A DNA stretch of 64,000 nucleotides from Pelagicoccus sp. SDUM812002. GTDB lineage: Bacteria > Verrucomicrobiota > Verrucomicrobiia > Opitutales > Opitutaceae. The notes under the pieces were generated by a model that saw nothing but the letters and a program-made list of their open reading frames with translations, had not been told where the DNA came from and did no database searches. Every line of letters starts with the position of its first letter. The stretch's first letter is position 1. Positions 1 to 8,778 of the stretch are shown in pieces. Where the stretch lies: contig NZ_JARXHX010000008.1 of NCBI RefSeq assembly GCF_031127835.1, positions 186,001-250,000 on the forward strand. Direction: 5' to 3'. The position numbers were made by a program, and so were the translations under genes.

Positions 1-2
1 TG

Positions 3-1010
3 TTGCTCAAGGATGACTACGAGCCCTATGCGGCGGATACAGTGCGAGACGGCATCCGGCTCTTCGATACGATCCAGCCGAGTGTGGTGATATTGGATTT
101 GCATTTGCCCGACCAGCATGGATTGGAGGCGCTGCGATCGATTCGGACTCTAGACCGATCGGTGCGAGTCATAATCTTAACGGGTTACGCGACTTTGGAC
201 GTAGTGGAGGAGTCCATGCGCTTGGGGGCGTCAGACTGCTTGCACAAGCCCTTCGATGCGGCGAAGTTGCGTTCTCGCCTGAAGGAGCTCGTGGATGAAG
301 AAGAGGCGGAAGCCCAAGAGTTGCGGGTGGGTGAAGAGCGCAGCCGCTATGAGGTGCCAGAGGAAGGATTGGTTTCCTCCACGTTCTTGCATGACGTTAG
401 CAACCCCTTGACCAGTCTGCAGGCCTTAACCCTGCTTCTCAAGGAAGGTACGGACGACGAGGAAACACGTCGCAAGCTCGCCCGAATGATCGAACAGAAT
501 GTGGCTTACCTCGGGTCCTTGATTGACCAGTGGAGAGCGTTTTCCGAGCCGCACACTTTGGTAAACGATTATGCGACCCTTGAGGAGATATCGCAGGAGG
601 CGGTGGGATTTGTTAGCCTGAGAGCGGAAGCCAAGGAAGTGTCTTTGATAATGGACGTGGAGAAGGGTGATGTCATCCCCCAGCTAAACCGCCATGCGAC
701 GGCTCGGATTTTAGTAAATCTCCTGCAGAACGCGATAGAAGCATCGCCTCGAGCCTTTGGGAAGGTGATCCTCCGGGCGTATTCGCGGGACGAATCCGTA
801 GAGTTTACGGTTCGCGACAATGGCGACGGGATCGCGCCGAGTGAGACCCAACGCGTTTTTGAGCCGCGCTATACTACCAAAAAGAAAGGTACCGGGTTGG
901 GGCTTTTTATCGCCCGCCACATTGTGGAGGGAGCCAAGGGATCGATAACCATTTGTTCGCGACCCGGTCGCGGAACCACATTTACCGTCCAGCTTCCCGC
1001 TTGTAGATGA
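3..1010 (+). CDS. response regulator with C-terminal histidine kinase domain (PhcR-like), 5' partial
   Basis: Two-component protein joining an N-terminal receiver to a kinase core. The receiver starts inside the window edge: the first beta-strand and acidic pair are missing, while the phospho-acceptor region (ILDLHLPDQHG), the ILTG switch residue and the CLHKPF lysine are present. An H-box (LHDVSNPLT) follows near residue 130, then an N-box (NLLQNAIEAS), G1 box (DNGDGI) and G2 box (GTGLGLFIA), so the ATPase looks intact. The apparent TTG at position 3 is only the edge of the reading frame; the true start lies to the left. Its stop overlaps the next gene by ATGA. A receiver followed by a kinase is the layout of Ralstonia PhcR, and the neighbours fit a phc-type locus. 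The PhcR assignment is inferred from architecture and context. Confidence 0.85.
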   Translation: MLKDDYEPYAADTVRDGIRLFDTIQPSVVILDLHLPDQHGLEALRSIRTLDRSVRVIILTGYATLDVVEESMRLGASDCLHKPFDAAKLRSRLKELVDEEEAEAQELRVGEERSRYEVPEEGLVSSTFLHDVSNPLTSLQALTLLLKEGTDDEETRRKLARMIEQNVAYLGSLIDQWRAFSEPHTLVNDYATLEEISQEAVGFVSLRAEAKEVSLIMDVEKGDVIPQLNRHATARILVNLLQNAIEASPRAFGKVILRAYSRDESVEFTVRDNGDGIAPSETQRVFEPRYTTKKKGTGLGLFIARHIVEGAKGSITICSRPGRGTTFTVQLPACR

Positions 1011-2437
1011 ACAGCAGCCAAGACCTAGAAAACGAAAGTATTATCATTTGCCGCAACAGCCAGGGGACCCAATTAAGGGCCACCTTGATGCGGATGACCC
1101 GTTATCTCGTCACCTTCGAGGTCTACAATCCTTACAGCATCTTGCAGCTGTCCGAGGTGTTGGGTGAATTTGAGATCATCATAAATTCGCGTAAGGTCTA
1201 CAGCGGTCGGGCCATCGTGAGCAACATGGTGAACACGGGCCTGGTGCTGGTCTGCGAGGCTACCCTGGATGACGAGAGCTGGATGGATGTGGAAATCCTG
1301 TCTCCGGCGACCCAAGTCGAGCGGCTGGCTTCAGACTTCGATCGCCTGATAAAGGATTGGAGCAAGCTCGAAGCGGTTTCCCCCGAGTTGAAGGTTGTCG
1401 TTTCGGACATCGAGACCTTGTTGACGGACTTGCAGCGCTGGACCGAGCAATTGGAGATTGCTGTACGTTCGTCACCTCCACCCGACCGCGCACGCAACGA
1501 GGTGCAGGTGATCGAAAGAGTGAATACAATGGTACTCCCTGTCGTTGCCGAGCAGTTCAAGAAATTTGAGGTCGTCACGGAGAGAGTAGCCGACGAGGCG
1601 GCGTCCATTCACCGGGCCTACTGCCGCCGCCAGCTTCACCCTCTCGTCATGTGCGCTCCTTTCGTGCATCGCACTTACGAGAAGCCTCTCGGTTACGCGG
1701 GCGACTATGAAATGGTGAACATGATTTTGCGCGACCCGAAGGAGGGAGCTTCTATCTTCGCCAAGATAGTTAACAGCTTTTTCGTAGCGGCGCCCCCAGC
1801 AGAGGCCCACCGTAACCGCATAACCTACCTGATGGGCATGCTATCGTCCGAAACGCGCCGCCGCATGCGCGCGGGCAAGACCGCGCGAATCTTCAACCTT
1901 GGCTGTGGCCCAGCTCGCGAGGTGCAGGGGTTTCTCATGGACGACGATTTGTGTGAACGAGCAGACTTTGCTCTGCTCGACTTCAATAAAGAAACAATCG
2001 ACCGAACGGCCCAATTGCTAGGTGATATCAAAGCGAAGCATCGGCGCTCCACTCCCCTTCGCATGATCCAACGCTCGGTAAACCAAATCCTGCGGGAGGG
2101 GGCACGAATCGGCGATTCGGACGAGGGTGTTCAACGCTATGATGTCGTCTATTGCGCTGGACTGTTTGACTACCTTTCGGATCGAGTATGCCAGCGGCTT
2201 TTGGAGACGTTTTACGAGATGCTGGCACCAGGCGGCTTGCTAGTCGCGACCAACGTAGATTCGAGCAATCCAGTCCGCTACATGATGGAATACGTGATGG
2301 AGTGGCACTTGATCTACCGCGATGCGGACGAGTTGGCGAACCTCGCCCCGAGGGCCGCTGATCCTGAAGCCGTCAAGGTCCATAAAGATGAGACGGGGGT
2401 TAACATCTTCTTGGAAGTGCGAAAGCCGGATGAGTGA
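1007..2437 (+). CDS. PhcB-like SAM-dependent methyltransferase with N-terminal PilZ-like domain
   Basis: Predicted class I SAM-dependent methyltransferase of 476 residues. The SAM-binding motif I is NLGCGPAREV near residue 300; an acidic second motif (FALLDFNKE) and a motif IV region (YDVVYCAGLFDYL) follow. The first ~100 residues form a beta-rich module (RYLVTFEVYNP, VNTGLVLVCE) resembling PilZ-like domains that precede this methyltransferase family. Proteins of this family include PhcB, which makes the methyl ester of a 3-hydroxy fatty acid used as a quorum signal by Ralstonia. The start ATG overlaps the upstream stop (ATGA), and the 3' end overlaps the kinase gene by 8 bases, so it is translationally embedded in a signalling operon. 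Substrate and product here are unproven; it could methylate another carboxylate. Confidence 0.75.
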   Translation: MNSSQDLENESIIICRNSQGTQLRATLMRMTRYLVTFEVYNPYSILQLSEVLGEFEIIINSRKVYSGRAIVSNMVNTGLVLVCEATLDDESWMDVEILSPATQVERLASDFDRLIKDWSKLEAVSPELKVVVSDIETLLTDLQRWTEQLEIAVRSSPPPDRARNEVQVIERVNTMVLPVVAEQFKKFEVVTERVADEAASIHRAYCRRQLHPLVMCAPFVHRTYEKPLGYAGDYEMVNMILRDPKEGASIFAKIVNSFFVAAPPAEAHRNRITYLMGMLSSETRRRMRAGKTARIFNLGCGPAREVQGFLMDDDLCERADFALLDFNKETIDRTAQLLGDIKAKHRRSTPLRMIQRSVNQILREGARIGDSDEGVQRYDVVYCAGLFDYLSDRVCQRLLETFYEMLAPGGLLVATNVDSSNPVRYMMEYVMEWHLIYRDADELANLAPRAADPEAVKVHKDETGVNIFLEVRKPDE

Positions 2438-5114
2438 GCCTCGAAAGTCGGGTTGGAGCGAGGAGGAGCTTCGCGAGCGTTTCATCGATTACAACAAGTC
2501 CTTTCGTATAGCGAACTCTAGAGTTGGCTGTCTCCTTGTTGTATTCCTGATGCCTTTCGGTGCGTTGCTCGACTACTTCGTCTATCCCGATCAACTCGGC
2601 TTTTTCTTTCAGTTAAGAGTTCTTTGTTCTGCGATTGTATTCGGAATTTGGTGGTCCTTGGGGCAAGCCTTTGGGAAGCGCTACTACCGCCTCTTCGGAC
2701 TGCTTTGGTATACGCAGCCATCCTTGTTCATCGCTTTGATGATTTATTATACTGAGGGCGTATACTCGCCTTACTACGCAGGCTTGAATTTGGTTTTGAT
2801 CGGTTTGGCGTGGGTTGCCCAGGTCGATTTCGTTGAGAGCCTTGTATCCGTTTTGTTGACACTAGTCATGTATGGGGCGGCCTGTTATTTCCATGGTGAC
2901 AGTTCGCTTTCGCTCTTAATCAACAATCTATACTTTATCGTGCTGACTGGCGTGATTGTGGTGACGGGAAGCTTTTTTCTCAACCGCATGCGTTATCGCG
3001 AGTTCGGATTGCGGCACGAGTTGGACGCTAATCGAGAGGAGTTAGAGGCGTCGAACTTGAAACTGGTTGAAATGGATAAGGCGAAGACGAACTTTTTCGC
3101 CAATATCAGTCATGAGCTGCGGACGCCATTGACTCTCTTGATTGGACCGCTCGATCGAATGCGGCGTCCGGGCAAAGATTTTTCGGAAGAGGAACGCGAG
3201 GAGTTGCTCGACATCATGCAGCAGAATGCGATGCGTTTGATGCGTCTGATTAACGATTTGCTCAACCTCGTCCGTCTCGACGCAGGGTCGCTCAAGCTCC
3301 GCCCAGCGAGCGTAGAGTTGGTCGCCTATTTGGAGGGGGTATGTCGATCCTTCTATCCGATGGCCCAAGAGCGGAGTTTGGACTTTTCGTGGGAGATCGA
3401 GGCGGGAGCGGACAAGACGGTTAATCTCGATCGGGAGAAGGTGGAGAAGATTTTGCTGAACCTACTTTTTAACGCTATCAAGTTTACTCCGCCCGGTGGA
3501 CGAATTGTCTTACGCGCTCGTCGCGAGGCGAATCTCCTGCGTATCGAGGTGATCGATACGGGCAAAGGAATTGCTCCCGAGGAATTGGCCAGCGTGTTTG
3601 ATCGTTTTTGGCAATCCGAGACTGCTTCGAACCGGCGTTATCAAGGCGTCGGGATTGGATTGGCTTTAGTTCGTGACTTGGCCCAGCTCCACGGCGGAGG
3701 GGTTTCCGCTCAAAGCGTGCTTGGAGAGGGCACTACGATGCAGGTAGATTTGGATGTATCCGTACCACTGGAACCTGTCACTCCGGAGGCTCCAGATAGT
3801 AATGAGGGCGTGAATACGAAGTGGCTGGAGCAGTTGTATCGACGGGCAGATTTCTTCCCTTCTCATGCCAAAAGTAGCAATGGCGCGGATACGAGTGCTC
3901 GGTCTGAGGGCGCGGTTGTACGAGGCGAGGGTCCCGAAGAAGATGAGCTACCCGGAATTCTCGTTGCGGATGACGAGCCTGAAATGATGCGCTTTCTCCG
4001 CTCTCAGTTGCGCGGGCGGTACCGTATCGACGAGGCTCGTGATGGGGCTGAAGCCCTGAAGATAGCCGCGGAACGGCGCCACCATTTAATATTGCTCGAC
4101 TTCATGATGCCGCGGGTGGATGGGATCGAAGCGACGCGTCGCCTGCGTGAGATGCCAAGTCATCGCGGAGTGCCGATCGTGATTCTGACTGCTCGGGCGG
4201 ACGAGGAGTCTAAGTTTCAGGCGCTTGACGCTGGGGCGACGGATTTTTTGACGAAGCCTTTTTCCTCGACCGAGTTGCTTGCTCGTTGTCGCAATCTTGC
4301 ATCGGTGTACGAAATGCAACAGCAGGTCGAAGACCGTACGGTGCGACTCGAAGAGGCTCTCGAATTAATCAAGCAGACCGAGACGCAAATGGTGCAGCAG
4401 GCCAAGATGGCGTCTCTAGGTCAGCTTAGCGCTGGGTTGCTGCACGAGGTGAATAATCCGCTCAACTTCGCCACTACATCGATACACTTGATCAAGAAGC
4501 GGCTTTCTCGCTCGCCTCATCCGGAGCCCGATCTTTTGGAAAAGCCCTTAGCCGATCTGCATGATGGGATTCGGCGTGTATCCGAGATCGTTTCGAGTCT
4601 TCGCGAGTTCACCCACCCAGACACAAAGCGATTTGATAAGGTCGACTTGAATGCGGCTCTGGAAAATGCAATTCGCTTCGTGCAGATTCCCGTATCGGAG
4701 ATCAGCCTAAAAAAAGACCTGCAAGGTGCAGCTTTGATTCGGGGAAACCAGAACCAGCTAGTACACTTATTCATCAACCTGCTGCAAAATTCCGTAGACA
4801 GCCTTCGGGAAAAAGGCGCAGAGAAACGGGAGATGAACGTGAGCTGCCAAGTGGACTCTGAGCGCGTACATATCAGTTTCGAAGACAATGGAATGGGTAT
4901 CGAGAAGGAAGCTCTGGCGAGAATTTTTGATGCTTTCTTTACGACCAAGAAGGTTGGACAAGGCGTGGGCCTCGGCCTAAGCATTTGCCACCGAATAATC
5001 CAGCAGCATCAAGGAACTGTATTCGTGGAAAGCGAAGCAGGCCAATGGTGCCGGTTCTCGATGACTTTCCCTGCATACTCAACAACTCAAAAAACTGTAT
5101 CCGACTCTAAATGA
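2430..5114 (+). CDS. membrane hybrid histidine kinase with two kinase cores (PhcS-like)
   Basis: Sensor kinase of 894 residues. Order: about six hydrophobic segments (residues ~25-190), a short coiled coil, HisKA with His228 (SHELRTPL), HATPase (NLLFNAIKFTPPGG, DTGKGI, GVGIGLALV), a receiver with Asp557 (LLDFMMPRVDG) and KPF lysine, then a second HisKA with His672 (LLHEVNNPL) and a second HATPase (NLLQNSVDSL, DNGMGI, GVGLGLSI). Both ATPases look complete. ATG at 2430 was chosen because it overlaps the preceding gene by 8 bases; an earlier in-frame ATG at 2322 lies deep in the methyltransferase. A His-Asp-His chain could pass phosphate onward to the single-receiver proteins downstream. The membrane domain would be the sensor; its ligand may be the product of the methyltransferase (inference from phcB/phcS pairing). 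Confidence 0.88.
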   Translation: MSEPRKSGWSEEELRERFIDYNKSFRIANSRVGCLLVVFLMPFGALLDYFVYPDQLGFFFQLRVLCSAIVFGIWWSLGQAFGKRYYRLFGLLWYTQPSLFIALMIYYTEGVYSPYYAGLNLVLIGLAWVAQVDFVESLVSVLLTLVMYGAACYFHGDSSLSLLINNLYFIVLTGVIVVTGSFFLNRMRYREFGLRHELDANREELEASNLKLVEMDKAKTNFFANISHELRTPLTLLIGPLDRMRRPGKDFSEEEREELLDIMQQNAMRLMRLINDLLNLVRLDAGSLKLRPASVELVAYLEGVCRSFYPMAQERSLDFSWEIEAGADKTVNLDREKVEKILLNLLFNAIKFTPPGGRIVLRARREANLLRIEVIDTGKGIAPEELASVFDRFWQSETASNRRYQGVGIGLALVRDLAQLHGGGVSAQSVLGEGTTMQVDLDVSVPLEPVTPEAPDSNEGVNTKWLEQLYRRADFFPSHAKSSNGADTSARSEGAVVRGEGPEEDELPGILVADDEPEMMRFLRSQLRGRYRIDEARDGAEALKIAAERRHHLILLDFMMPRVDGIEATRRLREMPSHRGVPIVILTARADEESKFQALDAGATDFLTKPFSSTELLARCRNLASVYEMQQQVEDRTVRLEEALELIKQTETQMVQQAKMASLGQLSAGLLHEVNNPLNFATTSIHLIKKRLSRSPHPEPDLLEKPLADLHDGIRRVSEIVSSLREFTHPDTKRFDKVDLNAALENAIRFVQIPVSEISLKKDLQGAALIRGNQNQLVHLFINLLQNSVDSLREKGAEKREMNVSCQVDSERVHISFEDNGMGIEKEALARIFDAFFTTKKVGQGVGLGLSICHRIIQQHQGTVFVESEAGQWCRFSMTFPAYSTTQKTVSDSK

Positions 5115-6370
5115 CAGGCCAATACGACTATAAGAAATATCGAGTTCTCTTCGTAGACGACGAAGTTCAAACCACAGACTTAGTGTGTGAGTATCTTATG
5201 GATACTTTTGATATCGTGCCTGCTTACAATGCGGAAGAGGCCTGGGCGAAGTTTGAGGAAAATCCGGACTCGTTTGCGGTCATCGTGACAGACCAGCGGA
5301 TGCCTGGAGATCAAGGAACGGATTTGCTTGAAAAGATCCGGGCAGCGAGACCGCGCACTATCCGAATTCTTTGTACTGCTTACGCGGACATCCAAGCGGC
5401 GATCGATGCAGTAAATGTAGGAGCCATCTACAAGTATATCACTAAGCCCGTGGAAACTCCGGAGCTGGAGATGAACGTGATGCGCTCCATGGAATTTTAC
5501 CTGATACAGCGTGAGCGCGACCTTTTGATGCGGGAGAAGCTCTCTGCTCTGCAGCGCCTTATGATGACGGATCGCTTGATTAGCCTAGGGGTTTTCGCGG
5601 CCGGGTTGAACCATCACATGCGCAACGGGCTGACCGCGGTTAAGACCTTTCTCGACCTCGCTCCGCTCAAGCTTCAGAGCGAGAACGTGAGTCTGGACAG
5701 CTTGCGTAATCCGAATTACTGGAACGACTTTTATACCACCGCTCAGGATTCGATGCAGAAAGTGTTGGATCTTCTCAAGGAGGTGCAGGAAATCCCGGAA
5801 CCGCCGCCCGTGCCAGACGACGACCAGGTCGACCTGGCTACTGTCGTTCGCGAAGCTTTGGAGCGAGAGAGCGAAGTGTTCTCAGGTCGCTCTATCACGG
5901 TGGAATTTTCGGCTGGAGAAGTTCCTCCGATCGCAGCGAGTCGAGGAATGATATCCCGTCTTTTCGAATTGCTTCTGAAGGATGAGAGTGCGAATGCGAA
6001 CGAAGGGGGTACGATTCGGATTTCCCTGGAATCGCAGGATTCAGTTGATGGCAAGGCTGGTGTGCGTGCGGTTCTCGAGGACGACGGACCAGGGCTGACG
6101 GCAGAGAATCTACAATGCCTTTTCGACCCGTTCTTCACCCGTCGAGGCCAGCCTGATCAGTATGGAATCAACCTCTTGGCGGCCTTTTTCCTCATTCATC
6201 ACCATTCCGGCTCGATCAGCGCTGAGAAATCTGAAATGGGAGGTGTTCGCTTCGATATTTGGCTTCCAGTTGACCCAAGTTCGATGCCGTCATTGCAAGG
6301 CGAGGAGGCATTCCTTCAGCGGGTGATGGAAGCGGAGCGAGCATGGGAAAAGAAGTTGATTGGAGAATAA
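5111..6370 (+). CDS. response regulator with degenerate histidine-kinase-like C-terminus
   Basis: Protein of 419 residues. The receiver (residues ~10-130) has the acidic pair VDDE, Asp61 (VTDQRMPGDQG), the switch threonine in LCTAY and the lysine in YITKP. A helical linker leads to an H-box-like GLNHHMRNGL (~residue 170). The ATPase-like part is eroded: the N-box region reads LLLKDESANA instead of a canonical NLLxNA, a G1-like EDDGPGL is kept, and the G2 region reads YGINLLAAFF with no GxGxG. It may therefore bind rather than hydrolyse ATP, or act as a docking module. Its start overlaps the upstream stop by ATGA. The domain order again matches PhcR/PhcQ-type regulators. The function is inferred; the receiver assignment is secure. 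Confidence 0.82.
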   Translation: MTGQYDYKKYRVLFVDDEVQTTDLVCEYLMDTFDIVPAYNAEEAWAKFEENPDSFAVIVTDQRMPGDQGTDLLEKIRAARPRTIRILCTAYADIQAAIDAVNVGAIYKYITKPVETPELEMNVMRSMEFYLIQRERDLLMREKLSALQRLMMTDRLISLGVFAAGLNHHMRNGLTAVKTFLDLAPLKLQSENVSLDSLRNPNYWNDFYTTAQDSMQKVLDLLKEVQEIPEPPPVPDDDQVDLATVVREALERESEVFSGRSITVEFSAGEVPPIAASRGMISRLFELLLKDESANANEGGTIRISLESQDSVDGKAGVRAVLEDDGPGLTAENLQCLFDPFFTRRGQPDQYGINLLAAFFLIHHHSGSISAEKSEMGGVRFDIWLPVDPSSMPSLQGEEAFLQRVMEAERAWEKKLIGE

Positions 6371-6376
6371 ATATTG

Positions 6377-6751
6377 ATGCTGTCGAAGGGTAAACAGGGC
6401 GGGCGCAACCGAGTGCTCATTATCGATGACGATCCCATGGTTTTGGAGTCATTGGATATGCTGTTTAGCCACTATGGCTGGGATGTCTTGACGGCGGAAG
6501 ATGGAGATTCGGTGATCGATGCCCTGCGGCCGATCGATTACCAGCTGGCCGTGGTGGACCAGAGGATGGATGGAACGAGCGGGATCGATACGATTCGCGA
6601 GTTGAAGCTGCGCTCCTCAGCTCCTATTTTCATGCTTACAGGCTGTGTAGACCCAGGATTACGGGGCGAGGCGGAACGGGTCGGCGTAGACCGCTTTTTC
6701 GACAAGCCGGTAGAAGCTGCGGAAATGATTCGAGCTTTGGAAAACCTGTAG
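6377..6751 (+). CDS. single-domain response regulator
   Basis: A stand-alone receiver of about 124 residues with no output domain. Visible conserved residues: the acidic cluster IIDDDP, the phospho-acceptor VVDQRMDG, the switch threonine MLTG and the lysine in FFDKPV. It follows the preceding receiver-kinase gene by 6 bases and ends the signalling operon. A TTG at 6374 is an alternative start three bases earlier and sits at better spacing from a GGAG at 6362, so the exact start is uncertain. Such CheY-like proteins act as phosphate shuttles or bind a partner. Here it may receive phosphate from the His672 core of the membrane kinase, or serve as a sink (inference). Confidence 0.85.
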   Translation: MLSKGKQGGRNRVLIIDDDPMVLESLDMLFSHYGWDVLTAEDGDSVIDALRPIDYQLAVVDQRMDGTSGIDTIRELKLRSSAPIFMLTGCVDPGLRGEAERVGVDRFFDKPVEAAEMIRALENL

Positions 6752-7149
6752 GGACGATCGTAAAAAGTGTCTCATTGGCGTCGCGTCTTTGTGAAAGGAC
6801 CGATGCGACAGCATGGTTTTTTGTTTCCCGAAGGTGGAGCAATTTTGTCCCGGTGTATTAGCGATCCGCATTGTTTTGTGAAATCGACTTACATTGCTTT
6901 ACCTTTGGGGAAGCTTGGCTAGGGTACTCGTTCAAGTGGTCCGTTTTTCTCGATCCCATCTTGGCAATTAGCATGCATTTGGGAAGAAATCTGGATCTGG
7001 TACGACCGGAATTCCTCTAGAATTCCGGTTTTTGCGCCTTTCAAGGCGCCTCACCAAAAGTACGCGAATGGCTCGATTGGAAGGGAGCTCGTTCGCTCTC
7101 CTGTGCTCGTCCCAAAAGGGACACTCCAATACAAACTCCTATCGTCGTT
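6752..7149. other. intergenic region after the signalling operon, with three hairpins
   Basis: No protein-coding signal was seen. The right half holds three inverted repeats on the + strand: a terminator-like one (7005-7033), a 7-bp stem GCGCCTT/AAGGCGC at 7034-7049, and GTCCC-AAAA-GGGAC at 7109-7122. The last two would lie in the leader of the small gene starting at 7150 if its promoter is near 7030. Confidence 0.5.
7005..7033 (+). terminator. intrinsic terminator
   Basis: Perfect 10-bp stem (ACCGGAATTC at 7005-7014 with GAATTCCGGT at 7020-7029), 5-base loop, then a run of five T ending at 7033. It lies 250 bases after the last receiver gene and is the first strong terminator for the signalling operon. 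Confidence 0.75.
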
Positions 7150-7323
7150 ATGAATTACCAAACTTATACTACCCGTAGAGAATCTGAAGCTCAGCGGTCT
7201 GAAGAAGAGCAGAAGCAAGCCGTGCGCCCTGAGCTAACTGAAGCTCAAAAGAAGAGGGCCGAGCTCATCAAGTCTGCCCTGAACCGCACTGCTCGCGAGC
7301 GTCGCATGGCGACGCATCGCTAA
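7150..7323 (+). CDS. small charged protein of unknown function (57 aa)
   Basis: ATG to TAA frame of 57 codons, not recognised as a known family. The peptide starts MNYQTYTTRRESEAQ and ends RRMATHR. It is almost all charged or polar, with an acidic/glutamine middle (RSEEEQKQ) and a basic C-terminal half (AQKKRAEL, NRTARERR), suggesting a helical nucleic-acid- or ribosome-associated peptide. Codon choice resembles that of neighbouring genes, third positions favour C and G, and the leader carries two small hairpins just behind a terminator. No clear Shine-Dalgarno site is visible. It is flanked by a convergent esterase gene. Whether it is translated is inferred from frame quality only. Confidence 0.55.
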   Translation: MNYQTYTTRRESEAQRSEEEQKQAVRPELTEAQKKRAELIKSALNRTARERRMATHR

Positions 7324-7386
7324 GGCGATTTTCAGCTAATCGCTAGCTGGGTAGATGGGCCTGTGTTTGCCCAGTAGTAGCATAGC

Positions 7387-8682
7387 TTATTTCAAATAGT
7401 CTTCGATGAAGGCGTTTCTCGCGGCGAAAGCGTGCACATCCCAGTGCTCGCGGTCTTCGCCTTTTGGCCAGCCGTGCTCGCGATATGTGACGGGGTAGCT
7501 GATGACTTTTCCGTCAGCTTGGTTCAGAGCAGCGTAGATCGAAGTTGAGGGACACGTTTGGTCTATCAGGCCTATCTCGGCGAAGATGGTCGCTTGCGAG
7601 CCCGTCAGCAAATGTGCGGCATCGAAGTAGGGAACCGCCTCTAGAATCTCAGGATTGCCCTTGTTCCAATCGATGGGTTTGGGCCATCCACCTTTTCGTC
7701 CTGCGAGCGGACCTCCCCAATCGCACATGGCAGGGACATTGACGACAGCGGCGGTCACACGCGGGTCTAGCCCAACTGCGGCGAGCGCTTGGCCACCTCC
7801 TTGGCTTTCGCCGATCACGAGGATTCGCTTGCCGTCCCACTCGGGTTGGCGAGTCATGAACTCGATGCTTCGGAGCATGCGATGGTACATGAAGCGAAAA
7901 TAAAAGGCGTCGCGGTCGGTATTGCCCAAATCGGAATAGTTTTTGAGCGGTCCGCTCTCCAGATCTTCGTAGTAGGCCTCCTCTTCGTGGTTGAGCATGC
8001 CGTGGGCGTTGGTGTCGAGGGCGAGGGCTCCGTTGCCGCGTTTAGAGAGTTTAAGGGCCTCGTGGGTATTGGCGCGACACCACTCTCCTTTGACACCTGC
8101 CGCTCGGTATTGGATGACGATGGGTAGGGTACCCGGCTGCGCGTTTGCTGGCTTGGCGAAGATTGCCCGCATCGGTTGTGGTCCGGGGCTGTTGATTTCG
8201 ACGTCGTAGGCCTCGTGGCCGCTTTCGCTCGGATCGAGCTCGATAGCTTGTTGGTCAACTTTGAGTCGAAGCTCTTTCGACCTCGCTTTTTCCTTGGTCC
8301 AGTAAGTATCGAAATCTTGGGGACGCTGGCTGCCAGGGTTTAATTCGTCCGGTGAAATGACGATTCCGATTGTATCGCTGGCATCGCCGTAGTGGGCTTC
8401 GAAGATGATGCTACCTGCTTCGTTGAACGTGTATTGGAAAGTGTGGTTTGAGGTACCTGAGGGGAGGGCGAGGGTTTGATCTACCACCTCCTGGTTGTTC
8501 TTCTGGATTTTCAGTTGGAGAGGGGCGTCTTGCTCGCTATCAGCCGAGAAGCTTAGCTCGACGGTTTCGCCTTTTTGGTAGACTCCGTCTGTCTTGTTCA
8601 GGCTAAGCTTAAGCTGGGCCGCAGAGAGAAGTGCAGGCACGGTAAGGAGTAAGGCGACGATTAGGGCGTTTTGTAGCTTCAT
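7387..8682 (-). CDS. secreted acetyl xylan esterase / cephalosporin-C deacetylase family (CE7)
   Basis: Alpha/beta hydrolase of 431 residues with a signal peptide (MKLQNALIVALLLTVPALLSA). The first ~110 residues are an Ig-like beta domain; the esterase domain follows, beginning around SPDELNPGSQRPQDFDTYW. The nucleophile elbow is GESQGGG with Ser293; the acid is likely the Asp in GLIDQTCP and the base the His in WDVHAF. The RGQ-type motif expected in CE7 members is not obvious; the region reads QYRAAGVKGEW. Family members remove acetyl groups from xylo-oligosaccharides and related esters. It stands alone, convergent with the small gene at 7150 and 96 bases before rlmN on the same strand. Periplasmic location is inferred from the signal peptide. 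Confidence 0.85.
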   Translation of the reverse strand: MKLQNALIVALLLTVPALLSAAQLKLSLNKTDGVYQKGETVELSFSADSEQDAPLQLKIQKNNQEVVDQTLALPSGTSNHTFQYTFNEAGSIIFEAHYGDASDTIGIVISPDELNPGSQRPQDFDTYWTKEKARSKELRLKVDQQAIELDPSESGHEAYDVEINSPGPQPMRAIFAKPANAQPGTLPIVIQYRAAGVKGEWCRANTHEALKLSKRGNGALALDTNAHGMLNHEEEAYYEDLESGPLKNYSDLGNTDRDAFYFRFMYHRMLRSIEFMTRQPEWDGKRILVIGESQGGGQALAAVGLDPRVTAAVVNVPAMCDWGGPLAGRKGGWPKPIDWNKGNPEILEAVPYFDAAHLLTGSQATIFAEIGLIDQTCPSTSIYAALNQADGKVISYPVTYREHGWPKGEDREHWDVHAFAARNAFIEDYLK

Positions 8683-8778
8683 GGGTAGGGTTGTACCAAG
8701 ACCTTAGGTAAAGGGTGAAAATGGTCAAATGGAGAGAGAAAGCACTGTCGTTCCCCGTGTTTTGGAGGAAAGCCGCCC

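Noticed and set aside
2322-2429. Upstream in-frame ATG that would lengthen the membrane kinase by 36 residues
   Set aside because: It lies well inside the methyltransferase gene; the added peptide is basic and unlike a kinase start, and ATG 2430 gives the short overlap seen throughout this operon.
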